Positions 17,163 through 25,120 of a stretch of DNA of 64,000 nt are shown in pieces. The stretch covers positions 1-64,000 of the forward strand of contig QOZQ01000010.1 of NCBI GenBank assembly GCA_003576695.1, written 5' to 3'. Position numbers and translations under genes: made by a program. The DNA comes from Taklimakanibacter lacteus (GTDB taxonomy: Bacteria > Pseudomonadota > Alphaproteobacteria > Rhizobiales > Aestuariivirgaceae). The notes under the pieces were generated by a model that was not told the origin of the DNA, searched no databases, and saw only the letters and a program-made list of their open reading frames with translations. The number at the start of each line of letters is the position of its first letter. Positions within the stretch are counted from its first letter, which is position 1.

Positions 17163-17183
17163 ATACTTGACAAAGTCAACTAT
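17163..17183 (+). promoter_or_regulatory. 21-base palindrome, probable MarR operator
   Basis: ATACTTGAC-AAA-GTCAACTAT has nine-base arms with a single mismatch, twenty bases before the start of a MarR-family gene. Size and position fit a winged-helix dimer site, so autoregulation is likely. The left arm also contains TTGAC, so the site could cover the -35 box. Confidence 0.65.
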
Positions 17184-17203
17184 CTATCGCACTTTCTGTC
17201 GCC

Positions 17204-18118
17204 ATGGAAAACCCCGTCGCGGCGGTCAGGCGCTTCAACCGTAATTATACGAAATGGACAGGCCTGCTGGACGAGCATTTGCTGGCGAGCCGGTTTGGCC
17301 TCACCGAAGCGCGCGTGCTTTATGAGCTTGCCGCCCGCAAGGTCGCCACCGCAAGCGACCTGATTGCCGGCCTCGGCATTGATCCGGGATATTTGAGCAG
17401 GATTATCAAAGGCTTCGCTGAATCCGGTTATATCACGCGTGAGCGTTCGAGCAGCGACGGACGCCAGATCCAGATCGGTCTCTCAAAGAAGGGCGAGGCC
17501 GCTTTCCGGCCCCTCGAGGAAAGCAGCGTGAAGGCGGTGGAGAGGCTTCTCGGCGATCTTTCCGCCGCCGATCGCGAAAAGCTGGTCGCGAGCATGGCCC
17601 TAATCGAAAGCCTGCTGGGCAAAGCTCAGGATACGGAGGAGATGACTTTGCGCCCCCCGCAAGTGGGCGACTTCGGCTGGATCGTGCATCGCCAGGCCGC
17701 CCTCTATGCTCAGGAATATGGCTGGAACGAAGAGTTCGAGGCGCTGGTCGCGGAGATCACCGCCAAATTCATTCGTGACTTCAAGCCGGCCCGGGAGAGA
17801 TGCTGGGTTGCCGAGAAGGGCGGCCGGATCCTGGGCGCGGTATTCGTTGTCGAGGAGGATACGGAAACCGCCAAGCTCAGGATGCTCTATGTCGAGCCCG
17901 CCGCGCGCGGCAGCGGCGTCGGCGCCAGGCTTGTCGGCGAGGTTATCGATTTCGCCCGCGCGACCGGCTATCGCCGCCTCACCTTGTGGACCAATGACAA
18001 TCTCACCGCCGCGCGCCGCCTCTATCAGAAGGCCGGCTTTCACCTGGTCCGCGAGGAGCCGCATGAAAGCTTCGGCCACAAGCTCACGGGACAGTTCTGG
18101 GAAATGGCGCTCGGCTAG
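17204..18118 (+). CDS. MarR-family regulator fused to GNAT acetyltransferase
   Basis: A 304-residue two-domain protein. Residues 1-145 are a MarR winged helix (LTEARVLYELAARKVATASDL, LSRIIKGFAESGYITRERSSSDGR). Residues 150-304 are a GNAT domain with the acetyl-CoA loop VEPAARGSGVGARL and a C-terminal NLTAARRLYQKAGFH helix. This MarR-GNAT architecture is a known bacterial family. The DNA-binding half probably acts on the palindrome at 17163; the GNAT substrate is unknown. The stop overlaps the end of the convergent DUF2842 gene. Confidence 0.9.
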   Translation: MENPVAAVRRFNRNYTKWTGLLDEHLLASRFGLTEARVLYELAARKVATASDLIAGLGIDPGYLSRIIKGFAESGYITRERSSSDGRQIQIGLSKKGEAAFRPLEESSVKAVERLLGDLSAADREKLVASMALIESLLGKAQDTEEMTLRPPQVGDFGWIVHRQAALYAQEYGWNEEFEALVAEITAKFIRDFKPARERCWVAEKGGRILGAVFVVEEDTETAKLRMLYVEPAARGSGVGARLVGEVIDFARATGYRRLTLWTNDNLTAARRLYQKAGFHLVREEPHESFGHKLTGQFWEMALG

Positions 18119-18318
18119 ACCGGGCGCGACATCCAGCGGATGAGGAACATCACCGCCGGCAGCCAGGCGATGCCGGCGACAGCAAAGAATCCGATTTCCA
18201 GCGGCAAGGGCAGGCCTACCGCGACCATGCCGCCGATCGCCATGGCGATGAGGCAATAGACGATGAGGAAGGCCACGATGGCCAGCATGCCGATGAATTT
18301 GCGCTGTCTCAGGGTCAT
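18115..18318 (-). CDS. DUF2842 small membrane protein
   Basis: A 67-residue protein starting MTLRQRKFIGM with two hydrophobic segments and a short WMSR tail. This matches the alphaproteobacterial DUF2842 family in length and layout, and it is often found near haem A synthase, as here. Function unknown. The start at 18318 is preferred over an upstream in-frame start because family members begin at MTLRxRK. The 3' end overlaps the MarR-GNAT gene by four bases. Confidence 0.75.
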   Translation of the reverse strand: MTLRQRKFIGMLAIVAFLIVYCLIAMAIGGMVAVGLPLPLEIGFFAVAGIAWLPAVMFLIRWMSRPV

Positions 18319-18410
18319 GCCGGATGACCTATTCCGTGCAAGCGTGGGGCGCAAGGTCCTGCGGCGTTTGGAGCCTTGAGGGCAGGGTGACTTGCGGCTA
18401 TCCCGCTCCC

Positions 18411-19463
18411 ATGATGACGCCCATAACCGACCGTGAGCGGGCCGCGCGGCCTCTGATCCGTGCCTGGCTGTGGTTCGCCGCCTTCCTCGTTTTCGTCATG
18501 GTGATCGTCGGCGGCGCCACGCGCCTCACCGATTCCGGGCTGTCGATCACCGAATGGCAGCCGCTGCTCGGTGCCATTCCGCCGCTCAGCGAAGCCGACT
18601 GGTTGGCCGCTTTCGAGAAATACAAGCAGATCCCGCAATACAGCCTCGTCAACCATGGCATGTCGCTCGCGGAGTTCAAGTTCATCTATTGGTGGGAATG
18701 GGCGCATCGCTTCCTCGGCCGCTTCATCGGCTTCGTGATGATCGTGCCGTTCCTTGCCCTGTGGCTCACGCGCCGGATCGAGCCCTATCTCAAGCCGCGC
18801 CTGGCTGGTCTCATCGTCCTGGGAGGACTTCAGGGCGCGCTTGGCTGGTACATGGTGAAGTCGGGCCTGGTCGATCGCGTCGATGTGAGCCAGCACCGCC
18901 TTGCCGCCCATCTCACTTTGGCCACCGTGATCTTCGGCGCCATCGTGTGGACGGCATTGGGCGTCGGCGATACGCGGCGGCAAAGGCCGCATGCGCCGGG
19001 GCAATGGGCGGCGCTGGGCCTCGTGGCCCTGATCCTTTTGCAAGTGGCGGCCGGCGGTTTCGTCGCCGGCCTCGATGCCGGCATGGGCTATAACACCTGG
19101 CCGCTGATGGACGGGCAATGGATCCCCGTAGGCCTCATGATCATGGAGCCCGTCTGGCGCAATTTCTTCGAGAACGCCATGACGGTTCAGTTCGACCATC
19201 GGCTTCTCGCTTATCTCGTGGCGGTCTGCGCCGGCCTCTATGCCTGGCGTGCGCGCAGCCAGGCATCGCTGGCGATGATCGCCGCGGTCGCGCTGCAGAT
19301 CGCTCTCGGCATCTGGACGCTGCTCGAGCAGGTGCCCTTGTATCTCGGCCTCATGCACCAGGGCGGTGCCATGATCGTCTTCGCCACCGCTGTCTGGGCC
19401 TTGCATGAAGCCCTCTCGCGGCAAGAGGCGAGAGGGCGCAAGCTCCGTCAGGAAATGGCCTGA
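18411..19463 (+). CDS. ctaA: Haem A synthase (COX15/CtaA)
   Basis: A 350-residue inner-membrane enzyme converting haem O to haem A for aa3-type oxidase. Eight hydrophobic helices are visible. Hallmarks are VIVGGATRLTDSGLSITEWQP, WWEWAHRFLGR with a haem-ligand His, VSQHRLAAHL, GFVAGLDAGMGYNTWPLMDG, VQFDHRLLAY and LGLMHQGGAM, carrying the four conserved histidines. The start at 18411 (MMTPITDRERAARPLIRAWL) fits the usual short cytoplasmic N-terminus. The 3' end overlaps the convergent metY gene by sixteen bases. Confidence 0.95.
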   Translation: MMTPITDRERAARPLIRAWLWFAAFLVFVMVIVGGATRLTDSGLSITEWQPLLGAIPPLSEADWLAAFEKYKQIPQYSLVNHGMSLAEFKFIYWWEWAHRFLGRFIGFVMIVPFLALWLTRRIEPYLKPRLAGLIVLGGLQGALGWYMVKSGLVDRVDVSQHRLAAHLTLATVIFGAIVWTALGVGDTRRQRPHAPGQWAALGLVALILLQVAAGGFVAGLDAGMGYNTWPLMDGQWIPVGLMIMEPVWRNFFENAMTVQFDHRLLAYLVAVCAGLYAWRARSQASLAMIAAVALQIALGIWTLLEQVPLYLGLMHQGGAMIVFATAVWALHEALSRQEARGRKLRQEMA

Positions 19464-20728
19464 TCGATATCGGCGATGATGTCCTCGACATCCTCGATGC
19501 CGACCGACAGCCGCACGACATCGGGCCCGGCGCCGGCCTGCTTCAGCTGTTCGGGCGAAAGCTGGCTGTGTGTCGTCGAGGCCGGGTGAATGATGAGCGA
19601 GCGCGTGTCGCCGATATTGGCGAGGTGTGACAGCAGCCTGGTGCTCGAGACCGCCTTCACGCCCGCATCATAACCGCCCTTCAAGCCGAAGGTGAACACC
19701 GCGCCCGCACCCTTCGGGCAGTATTTCTTGGCCAGCGCATGGTGCTTGTGGCCCTCTAGCCCGGCATAGTTCACCCAGGAGACCTGCGGATGCGTGTTGA
19801 GCCACTTGGCGACGGCGAGAGTGTTGTCGCAATGCTTGCGCATGCGCAGCGACAAGGTCTCCATGCCGGTCAGGATCAGGAACGAATTGAGCGGCGCGAT
19901 CGCCGGGCCCAGGTCGCGCAGGCCCAGCACCCGGCAGGCGATGGCGAAGGCGATATTGCCGAAGGTCTCGTGCAGTTTGAGTCCATGATAGGACTCGTTG
20001 GGCTCGGTCAGGAGCGGATAGCGCCCGCTTCTCGTCCAGTCGAAGGTGCCGCCATCGACGATGGCGCCGCCCATCGAATTGCCGTGCCCGCCCATGAATT
20101 TGGTGAGCGAATGCACGATGATGTTGGCCCCGTGATCGAACGGCTTGCACAAAAAGGGGGTCGCGAGCGTATTGTCGACGATCAGCGGCACGCCGGCCTT
20201 CTGCGCAATCCTGGCGATCGCCGCGATATCCGTGATGAGGCCGCCGGGATTGGCGATCGATTCGATGAAGATCGCCTTGGTCTTGGGCGACAGCGCCTTT
20301 TCGATTGAGGCGAGATTGTCGGCATCGGCCCACACCACGTGCCAGCCGAAGGACTTGAAGGAATGGGCGAACTGGTTGATCGATCCGCCATAGAGCTGGC
20401 GCACCGCTACGAACTCATCGCCGGGCTGCATCAGCGCATGGAACACGATCATCTGTGCGGCATGGCCGGATCCGACGGCCAGTGCGGCGGTGCCGCCCTC
20501 AAGTGCCGCGACTTTCGATTCGAGCACCGCCTGGGTTGGGTTCATGATCCGCGTGTAGATGTTGCCGAAAGTCCTGAGCGCGAACAGGTCGGCGGCATGC
20601 TTGACGTCCTCGAAAACATAGGCCGTCGTCTGATAGATCGGTGTCGCCCGTGCCCCTGTCGCCGGATCGGGTTGTGCCCCTGCATGGATCGCAAGCGTGT
20701 CAAAGCCCGGCATCTTGTCGGTCATCAT
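19448..20728 (-). CDS. metY: O-acetylhomoserine sulfhydrylase (Cys/Met metabolism PLP enzyme)
   Basis: A 426-residue PLP enzyme beginning MMTDKMPGFDTLAIHAGAQPDPATGARATPIYQTTAYVF. A GGGAG Shine-Dalgarno lies just before the ATG at 20728, which rules out the longer frame. The PLP lysine lies in VHSLTKFMGGHG, with PGGLITDI and VDNTLATPFLCKP as conserved neighbours and RLSVGIEDVEDI at the end. Length and SLTKFMGGH context favour the MetY/O-acetylhomoserine branch, which makes homocysteine from O-acetylhomoserine and sulfide, over MetB/MetC. Its leader, over 200 bases long, is shared with the divergent small-protein genes. Confidence 0.85.
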   Translation of the reverse strand: MMTDKMPGFDTLAIHAGAQPDPATGARATPIYQTTAYVFEDVKHAADLFALRTFGNIYTRIMNPTQAVLESKVAALEGGTAALAVGSGHAAQMIVFHALMQPGDEFVAVRQLYGGSINQFAHSFKSFGWHVVWADADNLASIEKALSPKTKAIFIESIANPGGLITDIAAIARIAQKAGVPLIVDNTLATPFLCKPFDHGANIIVHSLTKFMGGHGNSMGGAIVDGGTFDWTRSGRYPLLTEPNESYHGLKLHETFGNIAFAIACRVLGLRDLGPAIAPLNSFLILTGMETLSLRMRKHCDNTLAVAKWLNTHPQVSWVNYAGLEGHKHHALAKKYCPKGAGAVFTFGLKGGYDAGVKAVSSTRLLSHLANIGDTRSLIIHPASTTHSQLSPEQLKQAGAGPDVVRLSVGIEDVEDIIADIDQAIS

Positions 20729-21043
20729 TGTCTCCCGTGAAGGTCCTTCGGGGCGCAAACTAGCCGAGTAGCCCATACCCCACAATGTCTATGCATTACC
20801 CCGATTTAACTGGTCGGCCCAGGCGAGCGAGGTTAGCTTTTCACCATCCGGTTGCGAGATCGGATGTCTATCAGAGGTGAAATTCTGAATATTTGTAAGA
20901 CACGGGCGGCGCCCAAACCCGCCTGCGAGGCAATGGCTCGCTGAAGAAGGCCATGCGATCGTTTAGCGACAGGTAGCCCGGTTTCCACCGCCCCGGTGCC
21001 TGGCGCGACTGACCATCAAGCAACACAACATTGGAGAATAACA

Positions 21044-21319
21044 ATGAGAGCCCATCTTCTCATCGCGGCCGCGCTTGCGCTTGCCACAACGGTCTCATCG
21101 GCGAATGCGCTGACTCTCGTCAATTCCGACAAGACGAGCCATGCCGTCATGGTGACGCCGCAGGGCGGCAAGACCCATAAGTTGGTCATCAAGGGACGCC
21201 ACTCGGCCAACTACAAATGCGCCAGGGGCTGCGAGCTGAGGCTTGGCGCCGGGAAAGCCCACTATGACGCCAAGGTCCAGAAGATCTGGATCAAGGGCGG
21301 CAAGTTCGTTTCCGCCTGA
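21044..21319 (+). CDS. Small secreted CX3C protein, copy A
   Basis: A 91-residue protein with a GGAG ribosome site before ATG 21044 and a signal peptide cleaved near NALT. The mature part is about 70 residues, basic and Lys-rich, with TSHAVMVTPQGGK and one CARGC (Cys59 and Cys63) motif. It is a clear paralogue of the next gene: same length, same cysteine positions, same TPQGGK block. I do not recognise the family. Likely periplasmic; the CX3C pair may be a disulfide or a metal site. Confidence 0.7.
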   Translation: MRAHLLIAAALALATTVSSANALTLVNSDKTSHAVMVTPQGGKTHKLVIKGRHSANYKCARGCELRLGAGKAHYDAKVQKIWIKGGKFVSA

Positions 21320-21356
21320 CCCGAAACCCAGCCATCTGATTGCAAGGAGACAAGTC

Positions 21357-21632
21357 ATGAATATGCGCATTCTCGCTTTCGCGGGCCTCGCTCTCGCAGC
21401 TTCCATTTCATCGGCAAGCGCGCTCACGGTGACCAACACCGACAGGACGAGCCATACTTTCATGCTCACGCCGCAGGGCGGCAAAGCCGAGAAGGTCGTG
21501 CTTAAGTCGAAAGCCACCGGCACCTACGATTGCAGCAAGGGCTGCGAGGTTCGCATGAGCGCGCTCAAGACCAAATTTGATGCGAGCGTCGACAAGTTGT
21601 CGATCAAGGACGGGAAATTTGTAAGGCTCTGA
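21357..21632 (+). CDS. Small secreted CX3C protein, copy B
   Basis: A 91-residue paralogue of copy A, 37 bases downstream, with an AAGGAGA ribosome site before ATG 21357. Signal peptide, then LTVTNTDRTSHTFMLTPQGGK and CSKGC at Cys59/Cys63. Conservation is strongest in the N-terminal strand, the TPQGGK turn and the cysteine motif, with differences spread elsewhere, as in an old tandem duplication. Probably co-transcribed with copy A and ended by the hairpin at 21683. Function unknown. Confidence 0.7.
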   Translation: MNMRILAFAGLALAASISSASALTVTNTDRTSHTFMLTPQGGKAEKVVLKSKATGTYDCSKGCEVRMSALKTKFDASVDKLSIKDGKFVRL

Positions 21633-21682
21633 GCGTTTTCGCTCCCGCATTGGCGAATCTGAGCGCTGCTCGTACCACCCTT

Positions 21683-21724
21683 CTTCCCGCCGGCGACTTC
21701 CCGCTCCGGCGGGAAGGAGGTTTT
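21683..21724. terminator. Bidirectional hairpin terminator
   Basis: An eleven-pair perfect stem CTTCCCGCCGG/CCGGCGGGAAG (21683-21693 with 21706-21716) lies between convergent genes and is followed by GGAGGTTTT on the plus strand. It probably ends the small secreted pair and may also end the minus-strand unit. Confidence 0.7.
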
Positions 21725-22259
21725 AGCGCTTGATGCCGAGGCCCAGCCCCAGGCTCTGCACTTTGCCGCTCTCATGCAGCCGCTGGCGGCGCGAAGAGAT
21801 CAGGCCTGAGTTCCCGCCCACCCAGCTCCATTCCCCCGACAGCTTGCCATATTCCATCTTAGGGCAGCGGTTCATGACCACCTTGAGGCCGGCCGCCTCA
21901 GCACGCTCGGCCGCCGCATCATTGCGCACGCCGAGCTGCATCCAGATAACCCTGGGGCGAGGCGAGAGCTCGAGCGCTTCATCGGTGATGATGCCGGCGG
22001 CCTGCGAATTGCGGAATATATCGACCATGTCGAGGGCGTGGGGGATATCCTTGAGCGTCGCGTAGACCTTGCGCCCCGCGATCTCCTCACCGGCCAATGC
22101 CGGATTGACCGGGCTCACGTCATAACCTTTATCGAGCAGATACTTCACCACGAAATAGGACGGGCGCACGTCATTGTTCGAGGCGCCGACCAGCGCTATC
22201 GTCTTCACCTCGCGCAGGATGTCGCGAATATAGTCCGGAGAATAGCTGTCGTGATTCAT
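21723..22259 (-). CDS. CoA-binding domain protein (YccU-like)
   Basis: A 178-residue protein of the CoA_binding_2 family. An N-terminal Rossmann motif, TIALVGASNNDVRPSY, is followed by GYDVSPVNP, VDIFRNSQ, IWMQLGVRN and the late NRCPKMEY block. These proteins bind CoA or acyl-CoA; enzymatic roles are unclear. It ends inside the terminator stem and lies sixteen bases downstream of the enoyl-CoA hydratase gene start-side neighbour on the same strand, suggesting a common acyl-CoA context. Confidence 0.88.
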   Translation of the reverse strand: MNHDSYSPDYIRDILREVKTIALVGASNNDVRPSYFVVKYLLDKGYDVSPVNPALAGEEIAGRKVYATLKDIPHALDMVDIFRNSQAAGIITDEALELSPRPRVIWMQLGVRNDAAAERAEAAGLKVVMNRCPKMEYGKLSGEWSWVGGNSGLISSRRQRLHESGKVQSLGLGLGIKR

Positions 22260-22274
22260 TGTACCCGCATTCCG

Positions 22275-23066
22275 TCAGCGATCTTCCCATGCGGGCGGCC
22301 GCTTGTCGACAAAGGCGCCGATGCCTTCCCTGGCGTCCTGGATGAGAAGGTTTTCGACCATCACGCGCGAGGCATAGTCATAGGCATCGGCTAGCGGCAT
22401 CTCGATCTGGCGATAGAAGGCTTCCTTGCCGATCTTCGTCACCGCCCGGGATTTGCCGGCGATCTTCGCGGCCAGCTCGTCCACGCTCGACCGCAGGAGC
22501 TGGGTGGCGACCACCCGGTTGATGAGGCCGATGCGCTCGGCCTGCGCGGCGCTGATCATGTCGCCGGTCAGCAGCATTTCCATGGCGTGCTTGCGCGACA
22601 CGTTGCGCGAAAGGGCGACCATCGGTGTCGAGCAGAACAGCCCGATATTGACGCCGGGTGTCGCGAAGCGTGCCTGTTCGGAGGCGAGCGCCAGGTCGCA
22701 GCTCGCCACCAGCTGGCAGCCGGCGGCGCTTGCCGCCGCATGCACTTCGGCGATGACCGGCTTGGGGTGATGCACGATCGACTGCATGAGGGCTGAGCAA
22801 TGCGCCATCAGCTTGACGAAATAGCCACGGCCTCCATCCTCGTCGCGGCGATGCCGGGTTATTTCCTTGAGATTGTGGCCCGAGCAGAAAGCCGGACCTT
22901 CCGCGGCGATCACGACGACGCGTGCCGCATGGTCGCTCTTGGCCTCATCGAGCGCGATGGCGAGAGCGGCCATCATCGCCTCGCTGAGACTGTTGCGTGT
23001 CGAGGCGTCATTGAGCGTCAGCCGCAATATGCCATCGCGCCGGTCGCTCTGAAGGATACCGCTCAT
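22275..23066 (-). CDS. Enoyl-CoA hydratase/isomerase family protein
   Basis: A 263-residue crotonase-fold protein. The oxyanion-hole segment FCSGHNLKEI and the second block HAAASAAGCQLVASCDLALASEQARFATPGVNIGLF are present. The usual catalytic Glu pair of classical hydratases is not obvious in HAAASAAGC, which resembles the ECHDC3/EchA-like branch, so the reaction is uncertain. The start at 23066 overlaps the stop of the upstream gene as ATGA. A longer same-frame reading upstream overlaps that gene and is rejected. Confidence 0.85.
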   Translation of the reverse strand: MSGILQSDRRDGILRLTLNDASTRNSLSEAMMAALAIALDEAKSDHAARVVVIAAEGPAFCSGHNLKEITRHRRDEDGGRGYFVKLMAHCSALMQSIVHHPKPVIAEVHAAASAAGCQLVASCDLALASEQARFATPGVNIGLFCSTPMVALSRNVSRKHAMEMLLTGDMISAAQAERIGLINRVVATQLLRSSVDELAAKIAGKSRAVTKIGKEAFYRQIEMPLADAYDYASRVMVENLLIQDAREGIGAFVDKRPPAWEDR

Positions 23067-23788
23067 TCGCCTTCTTCGGCGAGGAGCCTGAGCTTCTCGG
23101 TATAGTCGGGGTCGTCGATCATCGCCTGGACGATTTTCTTGTTGTTTTCGGATGGAATCATGGCCTTGAGGCCCTTGATCATACGGTCTTTCATGTCCTG
23201 CGCCAGCGATGTGTCCTTCTCGATCTCGGCGATCTGGGCGGCAAGATCGTCGGCAAGGTTGTCGGTGATGGCCGAATAGGCAAAGCTGACGCTGGTCACC
23301 GCGATGTTCCATTCATCGACATTGGCGAAGCCCGCCGCTTTGATATCGGCCTCGAATTTCTTGCCTTCATCGGTCTTGTCGACGAAATCCTGCCAGCTCT
23401 CGTAATTTTCTAGATTGGCGTCCTTGTACTTGTCGCGCACCAGAGCGAGCGCGTCGATCGAGCGGCGGGCGATGTCGTCGGTGAGCTCGATGACGGTGAC
23501 GTCGGGAATCTCCCCGAAACTCAAATCATCAGGTGAGGTCTCTTCGGTGTCGGACTGGTCATCCGGCTCGGGAGGAGGGGGCTCGGTCAGATCTTCGCCG
23601 CTCTCGGCAGGGGGCTGGGCTTCAGGCGGCTGGGGTTGTTCGCCGGCGGCCGGCGGTTGCGGATTGGGCTCGACGCCCAAATCCTCACTTTGCGGCAGCT
23701 GGGTCTGGTCCTTGGCCGGCGTCTGGGCCAAAGCGGAGCCTCCGGCCAGGAGGCCAGCCAGCATGAGAACTGTAGCAAAACGAACCAT
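23063..23788 (-). CDS. Secreted proline-rich protein of unknown function
   Basis: A 241-residue protein with a signal peptide (residues 1-21, cleavage near ALAQ). It continues with a Pro/Glu/Gln-rich low-complexity stretch (about 25-85) and an acidic, mainly helical C-terminal domain (about 95-241) containing RSIDALALVRDKYKDANLENY. It resembles a periplasmic protein with an extended linker. I do not recognise the C-terminal domain. It is translationally coupled to the enoyl-CoA hydratase gene. Confidence 0.65.
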   Translation of the reverse strand: MVRFATVLMLAGLLAGGSALAQTPAKDQTQLPQSEDLGVEPNPQPPAAGEQPQPPEAQPPAESGEDLTEPPPPEPDDQSDTEETSPDDLSFGEIPDVTVIELTDDIARRSIDALALVRDKYKDANLENYESWQDFVDKTDEGKKFEADIKAAGFANVDEWNIAVTSVSFAYSAITDNLADDLAAQIAEIEKDTSLAQDMKDRMIKGLKAMIPSENNKKIVQAMIDDPDYTEKLRLLAEEGE

Positions 23789-23936
23789 CAGGCGCCCTCT
23801 AACGTCTTGAACCTTATGAAATACAAGCAGTTACGAAAAGGGGTCCGGCATGAGAAGCTTAAACTGTGGCAGCAAAACAACACTTTTAGGTATTATAATA
23901 CCACATAGAGAATCTGCTTGAATTACAAGGTTTTTC

Positions 23937-23965
23937 TTGACCTCCGCGGCTCGCTTGGCTATGTC
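23937..23965 (+). promoter_or_regulatory. Possible promoter of rplM-rpsI
   Basis: TTGACC at 23937 is followed eighteen bases later by TATGTC at 23960, upstream of the rplM start at 23998. The preceding 100 bases are unusually AT-rich for this genome, as expected of a strong ribosomal-protein promoter. The -10 match is only partial. Confidence 0.35.
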
Positions 23966-23997
23966 GGCGCCATCTGAACAAGCATTGGAACACTCAA

Positions 23998-24462
23998 ATG
24001 AAGACCTATTCGGCGAAAGCCAAGGAAATCGAGAAAAAGTGGGTGCTGATCGATGCGAACGGGCTGATCGTCGGGCGTCTCGCCACGATCATCGCCAACC
24101 GTTTGCGCGGCAAGCACAAGCCCACCTTTACCCCCCATATGGATTGTGGCGACAACATCGTCGTCATCAACGCCGAGAAGGTCGTCCTCACCGGCAACAA
24201 GCGCAAGGACAAGACTTATTACTGGCACACCGGCTTCCCGGGCGGCATCAAGGAGCGCAAGGCCGAGAAGATCCTCGACGGCAAGTTCCCCGACCGTGTT
24301 CTCGAGGCGGCAGTGAAGCGCATGCTCCCCGGCGGCCCTCTCAAGCGCCAGCAGATGTCGAATCTCCGCATCTACAAGGGCGCAGCCCACCCGCACGAGG
24401 CCCAAAGCCCGGAAAAGCTCGATATCGCTTCGCTCAATCCCAAGAACACGCTGAGAGGCTGA
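23998..24462 (+). CDS. rplM: 50S ribosomal protein L13
   Basis: A 154-residue protein with all L13 landmarks: [30 protein letters not shown], the [28 protein letters not shown] core, [12 protein letters not shown], and [11 protein letters not shown] with [15 protein letters not shown]. Full length. It binds 23S rRNA early in large-subunit assembly. It is paired with rpsI four bases downstream, the standard bacterial order, and its expression is probably from the AT-rich leader. Confidence 0.98.
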   Translation: MKTYSAKAKEIEKKWVLIDANGLIVGRLATIIANRLRGKHKPTFTPHMDCGDNIVVINAEKVVLTGNKRKDKTYYWHTGFPGGIKERKAEKILDGKFPDRVLEAAVKRMLPGGPLKRQQMSNLRIYKGAAHPHEAQSPEKLDIASLNPKNTLRG

Positions 24463-24466
24463 GACC

Positions 24467-24961
24467 ATGGCTGAACCGACAACTCTTTCCAATCTCGGCG
24501 AAGCGCTCGGCACCGCCGCCGTCCAGGGCCAGGCAGCTTTGGCTTCGGCCCCCGCCAAGCCCAAGCTCGACGCCAAGGGCCGCGCCTATGCCACCGGCCG
24601 CCGCAAGGACGCCATTGCCCGCGTGTGGGTGAAGCGTGGCGGCGGCAAGATCACGGTCAACGGCAAGGCGATCAATGTCTATTTCGCCCGTCCCGTGCTG
24701 CAGATGCTCGTCCAGCAGCCGATGGTGGCGGCCCTGCGCCGCGATCAGGTCGATGTCGACTGCACCGTCGTGGGTGGCGGCCTGTCCGGCCAGGCCGGTG
24801 CCGTCCGCCATGGCCTTGCCCGCGCGCTGACCTATTTCGAGCCGGAGCTGCGCTCGGTGCTCAAGAAGAACGGCTTCCTCACCCGTGACCCGCGCGCGGT
24901 CGAGCGCAAGAAGTATGGCCGCGCCAAAGCCCGCCGGTCGTTCCAGTTCTCGAAGCGCTGA
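24467..24961 (+). CDS. rpsI: 30S ribosomal protein S9
   Basis: A 164-residue protein. Residues 1-35 are the Ala-rich extension common in alphaproteobacterial S9. The core begins at [29 protein letters not shown], and the tail ends [17 protein letters not shown], which reaches into the ribosomal P-site. It follows rplM by four bases and is ended by the hairpin at 24992. Confidence 0.98.
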   Translation: MAEPTTLSNLGEALGTAAVQGQAALASAPAKPKLDAKGRAYATGRRKDAIARVWVKRGGGKITVNGKAINVYFARPVLQMLVQQPMVAALRRDQVDVDCTVVGGGLSGQAGAVRHGLARALTYFEPELRSVLKKNGFLTRDPRAVERKKYGRAKARRSFQFSKR

Positions 24962-24991
24962 TCGCCAACGGAACATCCGGATTGCAGATGC

Positions 24992-25020
24992 AAGGGATGG
25001 TGGAAACACCATCCCTTTTT
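24992..25020 (+). terminator. Rho-independent terminator of rplM-rpsI
   Basis: AAGGGATGGTG pairs with CACCATCCCTT around a GAAA loop and runs directly into a T tract. Textbook intrinsic terminator, 30 bases after the rpsI stop. Confidence 0.92.
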
Positions 25021-25120
25021 CATGTTGCAGGCATGACACGGCAGGCTCCGCGGCCGAGTGCCCCCCGGGGACCATACAAGGCCCGACGAATGAAGACGGG
25101 AGCCCGCCATCACCCGGTGC

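Noticed and set aside
20729-20880. SAM-II riboswitch before metY
   Set aside because: A GATTTAAC-like string is on the wrong strand and the expected stem and pseudoknot order is not met.
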